A stretch of 64,000 nucleotides of DNA from Echinicola sp. 20G (GTDB lineage Bacteria > Bacteroidota > Bacteroidia > Cytophagales > Cyclobacteriaceae): NCBI RefSeq assembly GCF_015533855.1, contig NZ_AP024154.1, positions 1,615,001 through 1,679,000 of the forward strand. Reading direction: 5' to 3'. A model generated the notes under the pieces. It made no database searches and was not told the origin of the DNA. It worked only from the letters and a program-made list of their open reading frames with translations. Made by a program: the position numbers and the translations under genes. This document shows, piece after piece, positions 55,896 to 63,462 of this stretch. Position 1 is the first letter of the stretch. Every line of letters begins with the position of its first letter.

Positions 55896-57376
55896 AAACC
55901 GTCAACCTTGTTTTTCCTCATCAGCTGCATGAAAATAGCCCTTTACTGGACAATGGGCATGCTGTTTTTCTAATAGAGGAACTTTTGTTTTTCAAACAGT
56001 ACCAATTCCATCGGCAAAAGCTGTTGTTTCACCGGGCAAGCATGCAAGCCTATCTGGGTTTTCTAACCCAAAAGGATATCGAAGTACATTATGTGCCATG
56101 TACCGAGGAAACTTCGGATGTCAGAAAGCTGATTCCTAAATTGGCCAAGGATCAAGTCAAGAAGATTTGCCTGATTGACCCAACCGATAATTGGTTGGAG
56201 AAGCGGATTAGAAAAGCTTGCGAAGAAGCAGGGCTTGAATGGGAGATGCATGAAAGTTTGCTGTTCTTAAATACAAAAGAAGATCTAAAGGACTATTTTG
56301 GGAAAAAGGAAAAATACTTTCAGGCTGATTTTTATGAGCAGCAGCGTAAGAAGCGTGAAATACTGATGGATGGAGATCAACCCCTGGGTGGAAAATGGAG
56401 CTTTGATGCAGACAACCGGAAAAAATATCCCCCAAAAAAGACTCCACCAAAAATTCAATGGCCAAAAGCAAACAAGTACAGTCAAGAGGCCAAGCAGTAC
56501 GTGGAAAAACATTTTAAGGGGAACTATGGAAACCTTGAAGAGGGGCTTTTATACCCAGTGACATATGCAACGGCAAGGGTTTGGTTCGAGCAGTTTTTGG
56601 AATATCGCTTCAAGGAGTTTGGCCCATATGAAGATGCCATTGTAGAAGCGGAGATTGTTTTGCACCATAGCGTGTTGACTCCCCTGTTGAATGTAGGTTT
56701 GCTGCATCCTCAGGAAGTACTGGAACGGGCCATCGCTTATGCAGAGGAGCATCAGGTTCCTCTAAATACCCTTGAAGGTTTTGTAAGGCAGATTATGGGT
56801 TGGCGAGAATTTATCCGAGGGGTTTATGTTTGGAAGGGTAGCCAAGAAAGAACCAAGAACTTTTGGGGATTTGAGCGGAAGATCCCACAGGACTTTTGGC
56901 AGGGAGAAACGGGGATTGGTCCTATTGATAAGACCATTCAAAAAACCATAAAAACCGCTTATAACCATCATATTGAGCGCTTGATGGTCTTGGGGAATTT
57001 TATGCTTTTGTGTGAGTTTGATCCCAATGAGGTGTACCGATGGTTTATGGAAATGTATATTGATGCCTATGACTGGGTGATGGTACCCAATGTGTATGGC
57101 ATGAGTCAATTTGCTGATGGGGGCTTGATGGCGACAAAACCCTATATCAGTGGCAGCAACTACCTCAAAAAGATGAGTGACTATTCCAAAGGAGACTGGC
57201 AGGAAACCTGGGATGCATTGTTCTGGCGGTTTATGCATGTCCACAGGGATTTTTTAGGAAAAAATCATAGGCTGAAGATGTTGCTCAGCACTTTTGATAA
57301 AATGGATAAGGAAAAACAAAAAAAGCTATTGGATAAGGCCGAGGAATTTTTGAAGGGATTGGGGGGTAGCAAATGA
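55892..57376 (+). CDS. PhrB/CryB-type photolyase without iron-sulfur cysteines
   Basis: 494 residues. Belongs to the FeS-BCP/(6-4) photolyase family: LVFPHQLHENSP start, VRQIMGWREFIRG, TAYNHHIERLMVLGNF with the paired His359-His360 used for (6-4) repair, DWVMVPNVYGMSQFADGG, and KPYISGSNYLKKMSDY. The four cluster cysteines of PhrB are not found: the first site reads GPID, and the CxxC...C loop is shortened to YSKGDWQETWDALFW without Cys. So it should be a cluster-free member. Last gene of the light cluster, overlapping the previous one by 4 bp. Confidence 0.9.
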   Translation: MKTVNLVFPHQLHENSPLLDNGHAVFLIEELLFFKQYQFHRQKLLFHRASMQAYLGFLTQKDIEVHYVPCTEETSDVRKLIPKLAKDQVKKICLIDPTDNWLEKRIRKACEEAGLEWEMHESLLFLNTKEDLKDYFGKKEKYFQADFYEQQRKKREILMDGDQPLGGKWSFDADNRKKYPPKKTPPKIQWPKANKYSQEAKQYVEKHFKGNYGNLEEGLLYPVTYATARVWFEQFLEYRFKEFGPYEDAIVEAEIVLHHSVLTPLLNVGLLHPQEVLERAIAYAEEHQVPLNTLEGFVRQIMGWREFIRGVYVWKGSQERTKNFWGFERKIPQDFWQGETGIGPIDKTIQKTIKTAYNHHIERLMVLGNFMLLCEFDPNEVYRWFMEMYIDAYDWVMVPNVYGMSQFADGGLMATKPYISGSNYLKKMSDYSKGDWQETWDALFWRFMHVHRDFLGKNHRLKMLLSTFDKMDKEKQKKLLDKAEEFLKGLGGSK

Positions 57377-57382
57377 GTAAAT

Positions 57383-57678
57383 CTAACTTTCCAACTGGTC
57401 ATATTCTGATGAAAACCTCACTATCAATATGGGAACTATTATACAAATGATCCCAAATATGGATTTTGACCAAAATTCATCGAAGAAGTTCATGGCTATC
57501 AAGTAAGTTCCACCGCCTAAAAAAAACAAGTTTGTCAGTTTACTATTCCAGATAAAACCACCCATTAAATAGGCATTAGGGGCTCAAAATCAAAAGTGTA
57601 TTTTTTATCAGGAACATTGTATTGGTATTCAACTACTGTTATGAAACCATTATGCTTAATTTTGATATGCTTGAAGTA
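57383..57678 (-). pseudogene. Decayed DUF3592-like membrane protein fragment
   Basis: Fills the 326-bp gap 57377-57702. Reading leftward from a TAG at 57679-57681, one frame encodes VVEYQYNVPDKKYTFDFEPLM and stops at TAA. An overlapping ATG in a second frame (57565) continues as YLMGGFIWNSK plus two hydrophobic segments to 57383. Read across the shift the two parts look like one gene: a beta-strand VEY...KYTF module followed by a membrane helix, as in DUF3592 proteins. The N-terminus is lost. Contains one copy of a 47-bp repeat (57584-57630). Confidence 0.5.
57584..57630 (-). repeat. 47-bp direct repeat, copy 1
   Basis: Matches 58973-59019 with two mismatches. Encodes EYQYNVPDKKYTFDF in the sense strand, so it is a remnant of duplicated coding sequence rather than an insertion-element end. 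Confidence 0.8.
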
Positions 57679-57702
57679 CTAAACAAAATGTTTGCCGAAT
57701 AG

Positions 57703-58086
57703 CTATTCGATTAAAGTATATTCTCTGGTCATAGTAAAGTCTGAATCTTCCGCCTTTGATTTCATTATATAAGAATTTTCCTTTATTTCAATTATTTCTG
57801 AAATAAGAATAAAATCAGAAATCGGTAAATCGTCTTCGTTTTCTAATATTTCATTTAAAGTAAGCTTTAGTACACAACTATCTATCCACTCTACATTTAA
57901 TTTTACCTTGACTTTAAGGCTTGGTATAGACTCTATTTGATTAGTTTTATCTCTAGAAATATAATTCACTCCAGTAATTGGATCTTCCATTTTAAAATTG
58001 CCAGTTTTAAATTTCTCACATGATGTGCTTTGTCCAAATGCCGTTAAGCAGGAAATAAATAAAATTATAGTTAAAAATATTTTCAT
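57703..58086 (-). CDS. Small secreted protein of unknown function
   Basis: 127 residues, signal peptide ending TAFGQ, then CEKFKTGNFKM, ISRDKTNQIE, VKLNVEWIDSCVLKLTLNE. The pattern of a Cys-x-x-Phe-Lys-Thr-Gly start and W-x-D-C core recurs in small Bacteroidota proteins that databases often misname; I know no function. AT-rich. Same strand as the next secreted gene upstream, separated by 65 bp. Confidence 0.7.
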   Translation of the reverse strand: MKIFLTIILFISCLTAFGQSTSCEKFKTGNFKMEDPITGVNYISRDKTNQIESIPSLKVKVKLNVEWIDSCVLKLTLNEILENEDDLPISDFILISEIIEIKENSYIMKSKAEDSDFTMTREYTLIE

Positions 58087-58151
58087 AATGTTTGTAATAG
58101 GTATGAGCGGCTATGGATTTGGAATGTTTGGGGCTTTGTAATTTAGCTAAA

Positions 58152-58751
58152 TTAGTTGCTGTCTTCTTTTATTATTTCTAAAATTCGTCTTTTACATTCA
58201 ATAAAGTTTTTTCTCTGATTAGTTTGCACAAACTTTTGCAGGAATTCAGCTTCATGTGAGGTTGATGATCTATGGCCTGAGGAAGAAAAGATTTCAAATT
58301 TATCAGTTGTTCCGTCCAATATTTGTTTACTTAACATTTGCCCATTTCCTAAATCACGTTCGTTTAAATTTAGCGAATCTTGACTAAAGTCATAGAAGCC
58401 CACTTCTTCAAGAAAATCAATAAAACTTAAGAATGCGTTTTCATCGATTTTTTTTTGTTCTTGCTTCTGTTTCTTCGGAATTCCTTTTTTGCTTAATTCA
58501 AAAGACCATTTTATTAATGACCAATCTTTTCCATCAAAAGCAAAAACGTAATTTTTGTGTCTTTTAAACCAAAATGAATTTTGAGAAAAAGATATAACAG
58601 TAGGAAATCTATCATGAAATTCTTTCCGAAGAATTGAGTTTTCAATCTGTGTACCAGTCATATTGGTTTCAAAACTCGGAAGTTGACCAAATGAATCAAG
58701 AAAAATCAAAAAGTGTATTATTGTTAAGACTAGTTTCATATTTAAACGCAT
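58152..58751 (-). CDS. Secreted hypothetical protein
   Basis: 199 residues; signal peptide ending LDSFGQ (ATG at residue 1 or 5). Mature part has SQNSFWFKRHKNYVFAFD, a Lys/Gln-rich helix (KKQKQEQKK) and a Cys-containing C-terminal helix. No family recognised. AT-rich like its neighbours. Confidence 0.65.
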   Translation of the reverse strand: MRLNMKLVLTIIHFLIFLDSFGQLPSFETNMTGTQIENSILRKEFHDRFPTVISFSQNSFWFKRHKNYVFAFDGKDWSLIKWSFELSKKGIPKKQKQEQKKIDENAFLSFIDFLEEVGFYDFSQDSLNLNERDLGNGQMLSKQILDGTTDKFEIFSSSGHRSSTSHEAEFLQKFVQTNQRKNFIECKRRILEIIKEDSN

Positions 58752-58950
58752 AGACTAATTCATTTCTGTTGTTCTAAAGGTAAAGGCTTTATAGATAAGG
58801 TTTTTCTAAAATAGAACTTTGTTTCATGGTTAGATTCACTAGCAAGGGCTAGTTTGCCAGCTTCGATTGTGCTCACTTGTTCATTTTTTTACGAACAATT
58901 CAGTTCCAATTATACTTGTCTGTCTATTTTGGGCAATATTATTCTTCTCT

Positions 58951-59019
58951 TTACAACCGAGGAGTAAGGTCATCAAAATCAAAAGTGTATTTTTTATCAG
59001 GGACATTGAATTGGTATTC
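58951..59019 (-). pseudogene. Short relic carrying repeat copy 2
   Basis: Starts one codon after the stop of the 59023-59490 gene and encodes EYQFNVPDKKYTFDFDDLTPRL before a TAA. The 58973-59019 part matches the repeat at 57584-57630 (45 of 47 bases). It has no start codon. The rest of the 270-bp gap 58752-58950 shows nothing I can support. Confidence 0.5.
58973..59019 (-). repeat. 47-bp direct repeat, copy 2
   Basis: See copy 1 at 57584-57630; two mismatches, same orientation, 1.4 kb apart. Confidence 0.8.
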
Positions 59020-59022
59020 TTT

Positions 59023-59490
59023 TTACTTTTCAATTAATTTCAGGGTAGTCTTATTAACATGGTTTATTCCTTTACGAAACAAGTCCGTTGATAAGCACGT
59101 ATTTCCAAAACTCAAGTAAAACACGCCAGTTGAGTCATCTTTGTTGTTTAGTTCCTCAGCTTTGTCAAAACTGTTCATTCCCGTACCTATAATATAAATT
59201 GGATTCCCCTCTTCAAAGTGTTTATAGGCTATTTGTTCAAGTCTAAGAAAAACTGATTTATGGAATAAGCTGTCTTTGGTACCATCAAGATACACGATGG
59301 ACAGAAGGCTACATAAATTGCAATTCCAAACACTTGATGTATCGATATAAGCTATGGTGTTCAAGCTGTCAAAGCATTTTGCGAGTAACTTATTGTTTTT
59401 TGTTTTAAACGAATCAAAGTCATTCTCTTGCCCATTGGCATATTGGATATAAAAAAATAGTACTAAACTTAATGTAATTATTTTCATCAT
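59023..59490 (-). CDS. Small secreted protein of unknown function
   Basis: 155 residues from ATG 59490 (MMKIITLSLVLFFYIQYANGQ signal); the longer frame from 59550 adds 20 residues without the look of a signal. Cys-rich patch SSVWNCNLCSLL after the signal, then ISLEQIAYKHF-like helix (RLEQIAYKHFEEG) and a Cys near the end. No family recognised. Confidence 0.65.
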   Translation of the reverse strand: MMKIITLSLVLFFYIQYANGQENDFDSFKTKNNKLLAKCFDSLNTIAYIDTSSVWNCNLCSLLSIVYLDGTKDSLFHKSVFLRLEQIAYKHFEEGNPIYIIGTGMNSFDKAEELNNKDDSTGVFYLSFGNTCLSTDLFRKGINHVNKTTLKLIEK

Positions 59491-59554
59491 GGTTATTATA
59501 TAGTTTTTTAAGCCTGGCAAACCTTTCCTAATATGCATGAGTAGGCTCAATTTG

Positions 59555-59866
59555 TTAATCCAAGGTATTCGTTTTTGGAATTATTGATTTTTTATTGATC
59601 AAAAAAATGATTCCCTGAATTATCCCAAGCCCCCAATATAGCGGGAACTTAAAAAAAGTAAATAATAGATTAAATGAATCTGTTATTTCATGTTCACTAG
59701 AAACTTTAACAATTTCAATCTTCATTGAAATCATTGGCAGTATCAAGCCAAAACCTACAACAATTATCGAAATCTTAATTGCCCTGTTGAGCTTCTTCTT
59801 GATTAAAAGAATATTAAAAGTCAACAATATCCCGATAATCAAATAGTCAAAATAACCGATTAACAT
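59555..59866 (-). CDS. Small membrane protein
   Basis: 103 residues, three hydrophobic segments (about 4-22, 33-50, 68-90) and a basic tail. No family recognised. Four bp before the longer start of the next secreted gene, so possibly co-transcribed. A 257-bp stretch upstream (59867-60123) holds nothing I can support. Confidence 0.55.
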   Translation of the reverse strand: MLIGYFDYLIIGILLTFNILLIKKKLNRAIKISIIVVGFGLILPMISMKIEIVKVSSEHEITDSFNLLFTFFKFPLYWGLGIIQGIIFLINKKSIIPKTNTLD

Positions 59867-60123
59867 AGTTTTTTTCTAGTTGAGAGCAGTACAAACTTAA
59901 CTCTTAAAGAAATGATAATTCCCATCATTAAATAATTAGTCTTCATTCTTTCTTTACTAAAGGCTATTAAAAATTATTGATTGGTGATGCTTTTTATTAG
60001 TTGAAAAGAAATCAGCCATTTATCTAAAGCTCAACTGTGCCTTAATTTAAAACTTGGGGCAATTCTACCTAATACGCAAGAAAATATTATGACTGATGTA
60101 ATTCCACTGGTTCATAGCATATC

Positions 60124-60600
60124 CTATTGAGCTTCTTTTCTCAGTTTTGACACTATTTGTTTGAGTGTTGATATGAGCTCAGAAGTTCTGATGGTTACGA
60201 AGTAAACCATGTTGGGTTCGTGTTCAGAATTACAGTTGTCCTCATCCCAGCAATACCAGCAGAATTGAGTTTGTTCCTCTTTTATTATGAAGTAGATTGA
60301 ATACTGATCAATCGTCTCATCAATTTGGAGCAAATGCTTGAAAAATTGCGATTCATTGCTGTCACGTTCACTCTCCAAAGTTTTGACAAGTTCAATTGGG
60401 GTTAGACCCCTAAGTCTGTCGTTCTTAATTGTTTCTGCATTAAGTTGTTCAAGAATTTTTTGCAATGAAGTATTATAAGTTGGAACGTAAACAGGTTCAT
60501 CAGAAATAAGCTTGTTACCAAGGTGAAATTTCATGTTCAGAAGTCCATCTGAATAGTCAAAAAGTTCAAAGGCAATAGTTTCTTTATTTCCAATTATCAT
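60124..60600 (-). CDS. Soluble hypothetical protein, possibly immunity-like
   Basis: 158 residues, no signal peptide, acidic. Starts MIIGNKETIAFELFDYSD, which is reminiscent of the Imm42-type immunity start, but the similarity is only by eye. A Cys/Trp patch FCWYCWDEDNCN lies near residue 115. Its place among small, scattered accessory genes would fit an orphan immunity gene; no toxin gene is seen in the window. Confidence 0.5.
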   Translation of the reverse strand: MIIGNKETIAFELFDYSDGLLNMKFHLGNKLISDEPVYVPTYNTSLQKILEQLNAETIKNDRLRGLTPIELVKTLESERDSNESQFFKHLLQIDETIDQYSIYFIIKEEQTQFCWYCWDEDNCNSEHEPNMVYFVTIRTSELISTLKQIVSKLRKEAQ

Positions 60601-60840
60601 GATTTCTTAGATCCAAAGTGTGCTCGATGACGATCAAATTTGGAATTTGGCCATATCCATTATAAACAAAATTAATGTAGCGAAACTACACCACCCTCGC
60701 AACAGTATCCATAATGCACTACTTTCTGAAGGTCTAAATCCAGAAAGATAAAAACTGCTAGAATTATTAAGCAGGAAGAATAGCGGACAAATTACAAAAA
60801 ATCATCAAGTAGCTCAGTTGGCCATCAGCTATCTCGCTGG

Positions 60841-61259
60841 CTACTTGGCATCTCTTTGCATGAATATTATAAAAAGCAATTTGCCTAGAGAAATCAAAAA
60901 GGGAATTCCAGTTAAGAAACTTATGCTTGCGACGAAATTATATGAAATACTTTGAGTTAGATTGATGAAGCTAACAATCATTAGTGTTGTACCAGATAAA
61001 ACAAATACTGATTGTTTTTCTTATTCTTCCATATTAAAGCAATAAAAAAAAGGACTTGACCAATTATGGATAATAGTGCGCTTGTTCCTAAAGATTCATC
61101 ATATTCACCGAAAAATGACAATTCAAATTCACCAGTTAAAATGTTCGGTAACCATAAGATTCCCACCAATCCAAGTGTTCCAATACCGTGACCGGCACCG
61201 ATGATTATAAAGAAGTCAAAAATTGCCGTTGAGGCTATATATTTATTGATTGGTTTCAA
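60841..61259 (-). pseudogene. Four-helix membrane protein gene broken by a frameshift
   Basis: The intact first part (60981-61259, 92 codons) encodes two to three membrane helices up to IALIWKNKK. There, at an A5 run (61015-61019 on the plus strand), the frame goes to a quick stop, whereas the next frame stays open for about 55 more codons (SVFVLSGTTLMIVSFIN ... FLTGIPFLISLGKLLFIIF) to a TAG at 60841. The second part is clearly membrane-like, so a one-base loss in the A run is the simplest view. A sequencing error is also possible. The rest of the gap (60601-60840) shows nothing supportable. Confidence 0.6.
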
Positions 61260-61406
61260 TTTAGTTCAATCTTTCTGACAAGTACATATTGCTGTGTATC
61301 GAACAAAAATACGCATTAAGCACAACCTTTCTAAAACAAAAACCTACCACTAAAATCTTAATTATCTAATCCCTGTCAGGTGCTTTACTTCTGGAGTGAA
61401 GCCTAT

Positions 61407-63158
61407 TCATTGATAAGGAATGAAACCGTACCACTCCCATGGGCTGTATTGGTCGGCCATGGCGTAGGAGAATAGGGCTTGGTAAATGCTTTCCCCATTA
61501 TCTGAATTGGTCATGATCATCAATCCCTTTCCGCTATCGGGATAAAGTATGGCATGATGCTGAAAGCCATCGCCATGGCCTCCTTTGGCCACACCTTTGC
61601 CATAGGGTGTTTCTAGGTAACTCCATCCCAAGCCATAGCTAAAGTTAATATTGGCGTATTTGTCTGTGTTTTGGGCCGACTTGGGACCAAATTGATGAAC
61701 TGAACGAATCCGGATCTGAGGGGAGAAAATCTCATCATATGATGCAGGGCTGAGTATTTCTTGGTTGAGGACAGCGGTTAAAAATTTGATATAATCTGCC
61801 GCGGTAGTTTCCAAGGTACTCCCCGACCTGGGTTCATTGTCTTTGTCTTTTTGATAGGTTTCTCCATTCTTCTGGTGGCCATAGGCAAAGTCACTTTCAA
61901 ATCGGAACTGCCACTGGTAGGAAGAGTTTTTCATGCCCAGGGGCTTAAAGACATATTCTTGTGCCAATTCTTCCAGCCCTTTTCCTGTCAGCTTTTCCAA
62001 AATGACCTGCAGATAGACAAACCCTTCTCCACTGTAGCGGTATTTTTCTCCTGGTTTCCCATGAACTTGTAATTTCATATCTGGCTCCATAAATCTCCAA
62101 TTGGCAAAACCCGAAGTATGGGACAAGCACATCCTTGCCGTGATCTGATGGTACAGGGAGTCCTCCTTCAAGTCAGCATAATCATCATGCCACCGGGTCA
62201 TAGGTTCATAATCATATATTTTTTGAGGCAAGTAAGATTCCAGCGGAGTATCCAAGTCGATAAGACCTTCTTCTACCAGTTTCATAACCAAGATACTAAA
62301 CACCGCCTTGCTCAGGGAGGCGCCATAAATATTGGTAGAGTCGGTGAGTATTAGCTTTTGGGGAAAATCTTTGTAGCCAATTACTTTTTGGTAAACGGGT
62401 TTTTTATCATTGAAAATGGCCACGGCCATTCCATGTATCTCTGCTTCTTGGGCCCACTGGTGGAGTTTTAGGGTGAGGGAATCCTCAGAAATTTTACTTC
62501 CATCTAACCTTTCGATCTCTTGGGAAGTCTTATGGGTACAGCCTAATACGGAAAGCACTGAAAAGGATATTACTACGAGTTTGGTGACAGTGGATTTCTT
62601 CAATTTCAAAAAGGGGATGGATAGGGGATAATAGCATTTGTCTTTTTTGACCACATAGATGATGTTGCAGATTACAATGCCCACTAATATGGGAACAGTG
62701 GATATAAACAGGAAAAATCCCCATTTTTCGATGGTCACTAGGCTGATAAAAGATAAAGTTGCGAGTAGGATGGCGGTAATCTGGAAGTTGATGACCTTGA
62801 CCCCATGCCTGTCATAGATGGGATTGTCATCTCTCTTGTGAATCCAAATAAAGAGAGGAAGGAGGACATTGCACAAAGGAATAAATACACCCAATAAGGG
62901 AGTGGAATGCAACAGCAAAAGCCATTTTTTCTTTAAGGTTTCCTCCTTAGGGTCATTTAAGGGGATCAATTGGTTGACTTCGATCTCCAAAGCTACTGCA
63001 AGTAGCTTGATGGTATTTAGATGGGGTTTCACTTCAGATTTTTCGATACGCTGTATGGTCCGCACAGTAACCTCTGTTTTTAGGGCCAATTCTTCCTGAG
63101 ATAAACCTTTGCTTTTTCTGTAGTAGATAAGCCTTTCGGCAAATGATTGATTGTTCAT
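61407..63158 (-). CDS. Fusion: XRE HTH + DUF4870-like membrane domain + serine beta-lactamase-fold domain
   Basis: 583 residues from ATG 63158 (MNNQSFAERL); the longer frame upstream is not conserved in type. HTH at 7-62 (SQEELALKTEVTVRTIQRIEK). Hydrophobic segments at about 80-106, 123-143 and 147-170 with the DUF4870 strings IHKRDD and INFQITA. A further helix at 192-206 after KLKKSTVTK ends in a lipobox-like LSVLGC. The hydrolase domain (about 225-583) has Ser281-x-x-Lys284 (SLSK), Tyr375-Ser-Gly and HGDG at 528-531, so the class C/AmpH-type active site looks complete. Predicted topology puts the HTH inside and the hydrolase outside. Transmembrane sensor, or simple gene fusion; see findings. 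Confidence 0.82.
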   Translation of the reverse strand: MNNQSFAERLIYYRKSKGLSQEELALKTEVTVRTIQRIEKSEVKPHLNTIKLLAVALEIEVNQLIPLNDPKEETLKKKWLLLLHSTPLLGVFIPLCNVLLPLFIWIHKRDDNPIYDRHGVKVINFQITAILLATLSFISLVTIEKWGFFLFISTVPILVGIVICNIIYVVKKDKCYYPLSIPFLKLKKSTVTKLVVISFSVLSVLGCTHKTSQEIERLDGSKISEDSLTLKLHQWAQEAEIHGMAVAIFNDKKPVYQKVIGYKDFPQKLILTDSTNIYGASLSKAVFSILVMKLVEEGLIDLDTPLESYLPQKIYDYEPMTRWHDDYADLKEDSLYHQITARMCLSHTSGFANWRFMEPDMKLQVHGKPGEKYRYSGEGFVYLQVILEKLTGKGLEELAQEYVFKPLGMKNSSYQWQFRFESDFAYGHQKNGETYQKDKDNEPRSGSTLETTAADYIKFLTAVLNQEILSPASYDEIFSPQIRIRSVHQFGPKSAQNTDKYANINFSYGLGWSYLETPYGKGVAKGGHGDGFQHHAILYPDSGKGLMIMTNSDNGESIYQALFSYAMADQYSPWEWYGFIPYQ

Positions 63159-63462
63159 TTGTTTTCGTTTTGCTGATGAAGCAAATGTATCCAAGATCCC
63201 TTGCCATTTCCCCGACATTTAGATGTCATGTTTCTGTCATTGTCTTGAAATTCATGGTGTTAGAAGGGTAAATTATAAAAATCAAATGGTTTATTGAAAC
63301 GAGGGAGCAGCTAAAAAGTGAGAAGGGTTAATTAGAATTGGCCTTTGGAATCACTTTTATCTAAGGACCAGGGGGAACGGGCGATTAAATTCAGCAGAGT
63401 TTATTAAGGTTGAAATGGTAAAAAATATTTCAGGTTAGTTTTTGGCTTAAAAATGACGGCTT
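63159..63462. other. Intergenic region with operator of the fusion gene
   Basis: About 300 bp between the two hydrolase genes. It holds the TGAC/TGTCG boxes at 63213-63239. I see no further gene or hairpin in the rest. Confidence 0.6.
63213..63239 (-). promoter_or_regulatory. Putative operator of the HTH-beta-lactamase fusion gene
   Basis: On the minus strand: TGACA at 63239-63235, TGACA at 63228-63224, then TGTCG at 63217-63213. The second TGAC and TGTCG stand 7 nt apart, as upstream of the regulator at 22767. It lies 55-80 bp before the start codon. Confidence 0.55.

Noticed and set aside
58877..59119. Plus-strand 80-codon open frame
   Set aside because: It is antisense to the repeat relic and to the end of a secreted-protein gene; composition is not protein-like.
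60811..60845. tRNA-like D-arm string GTAGCTCAGTTGG
   Set aside because: No acceptor stem, anticodon arm or GGTTCGAAT T-arm follows; only a short CAAGTAGC/GCTACTTG inverted repeat is present, overlapping the end of a pseudogene.
60751..60957. Plus-strand open stretch without start codon (about 68 codons)
   Set aside because: It is mostly the complement of the frameshifted membrane gene, whose sense strand gives a far more convincing product.
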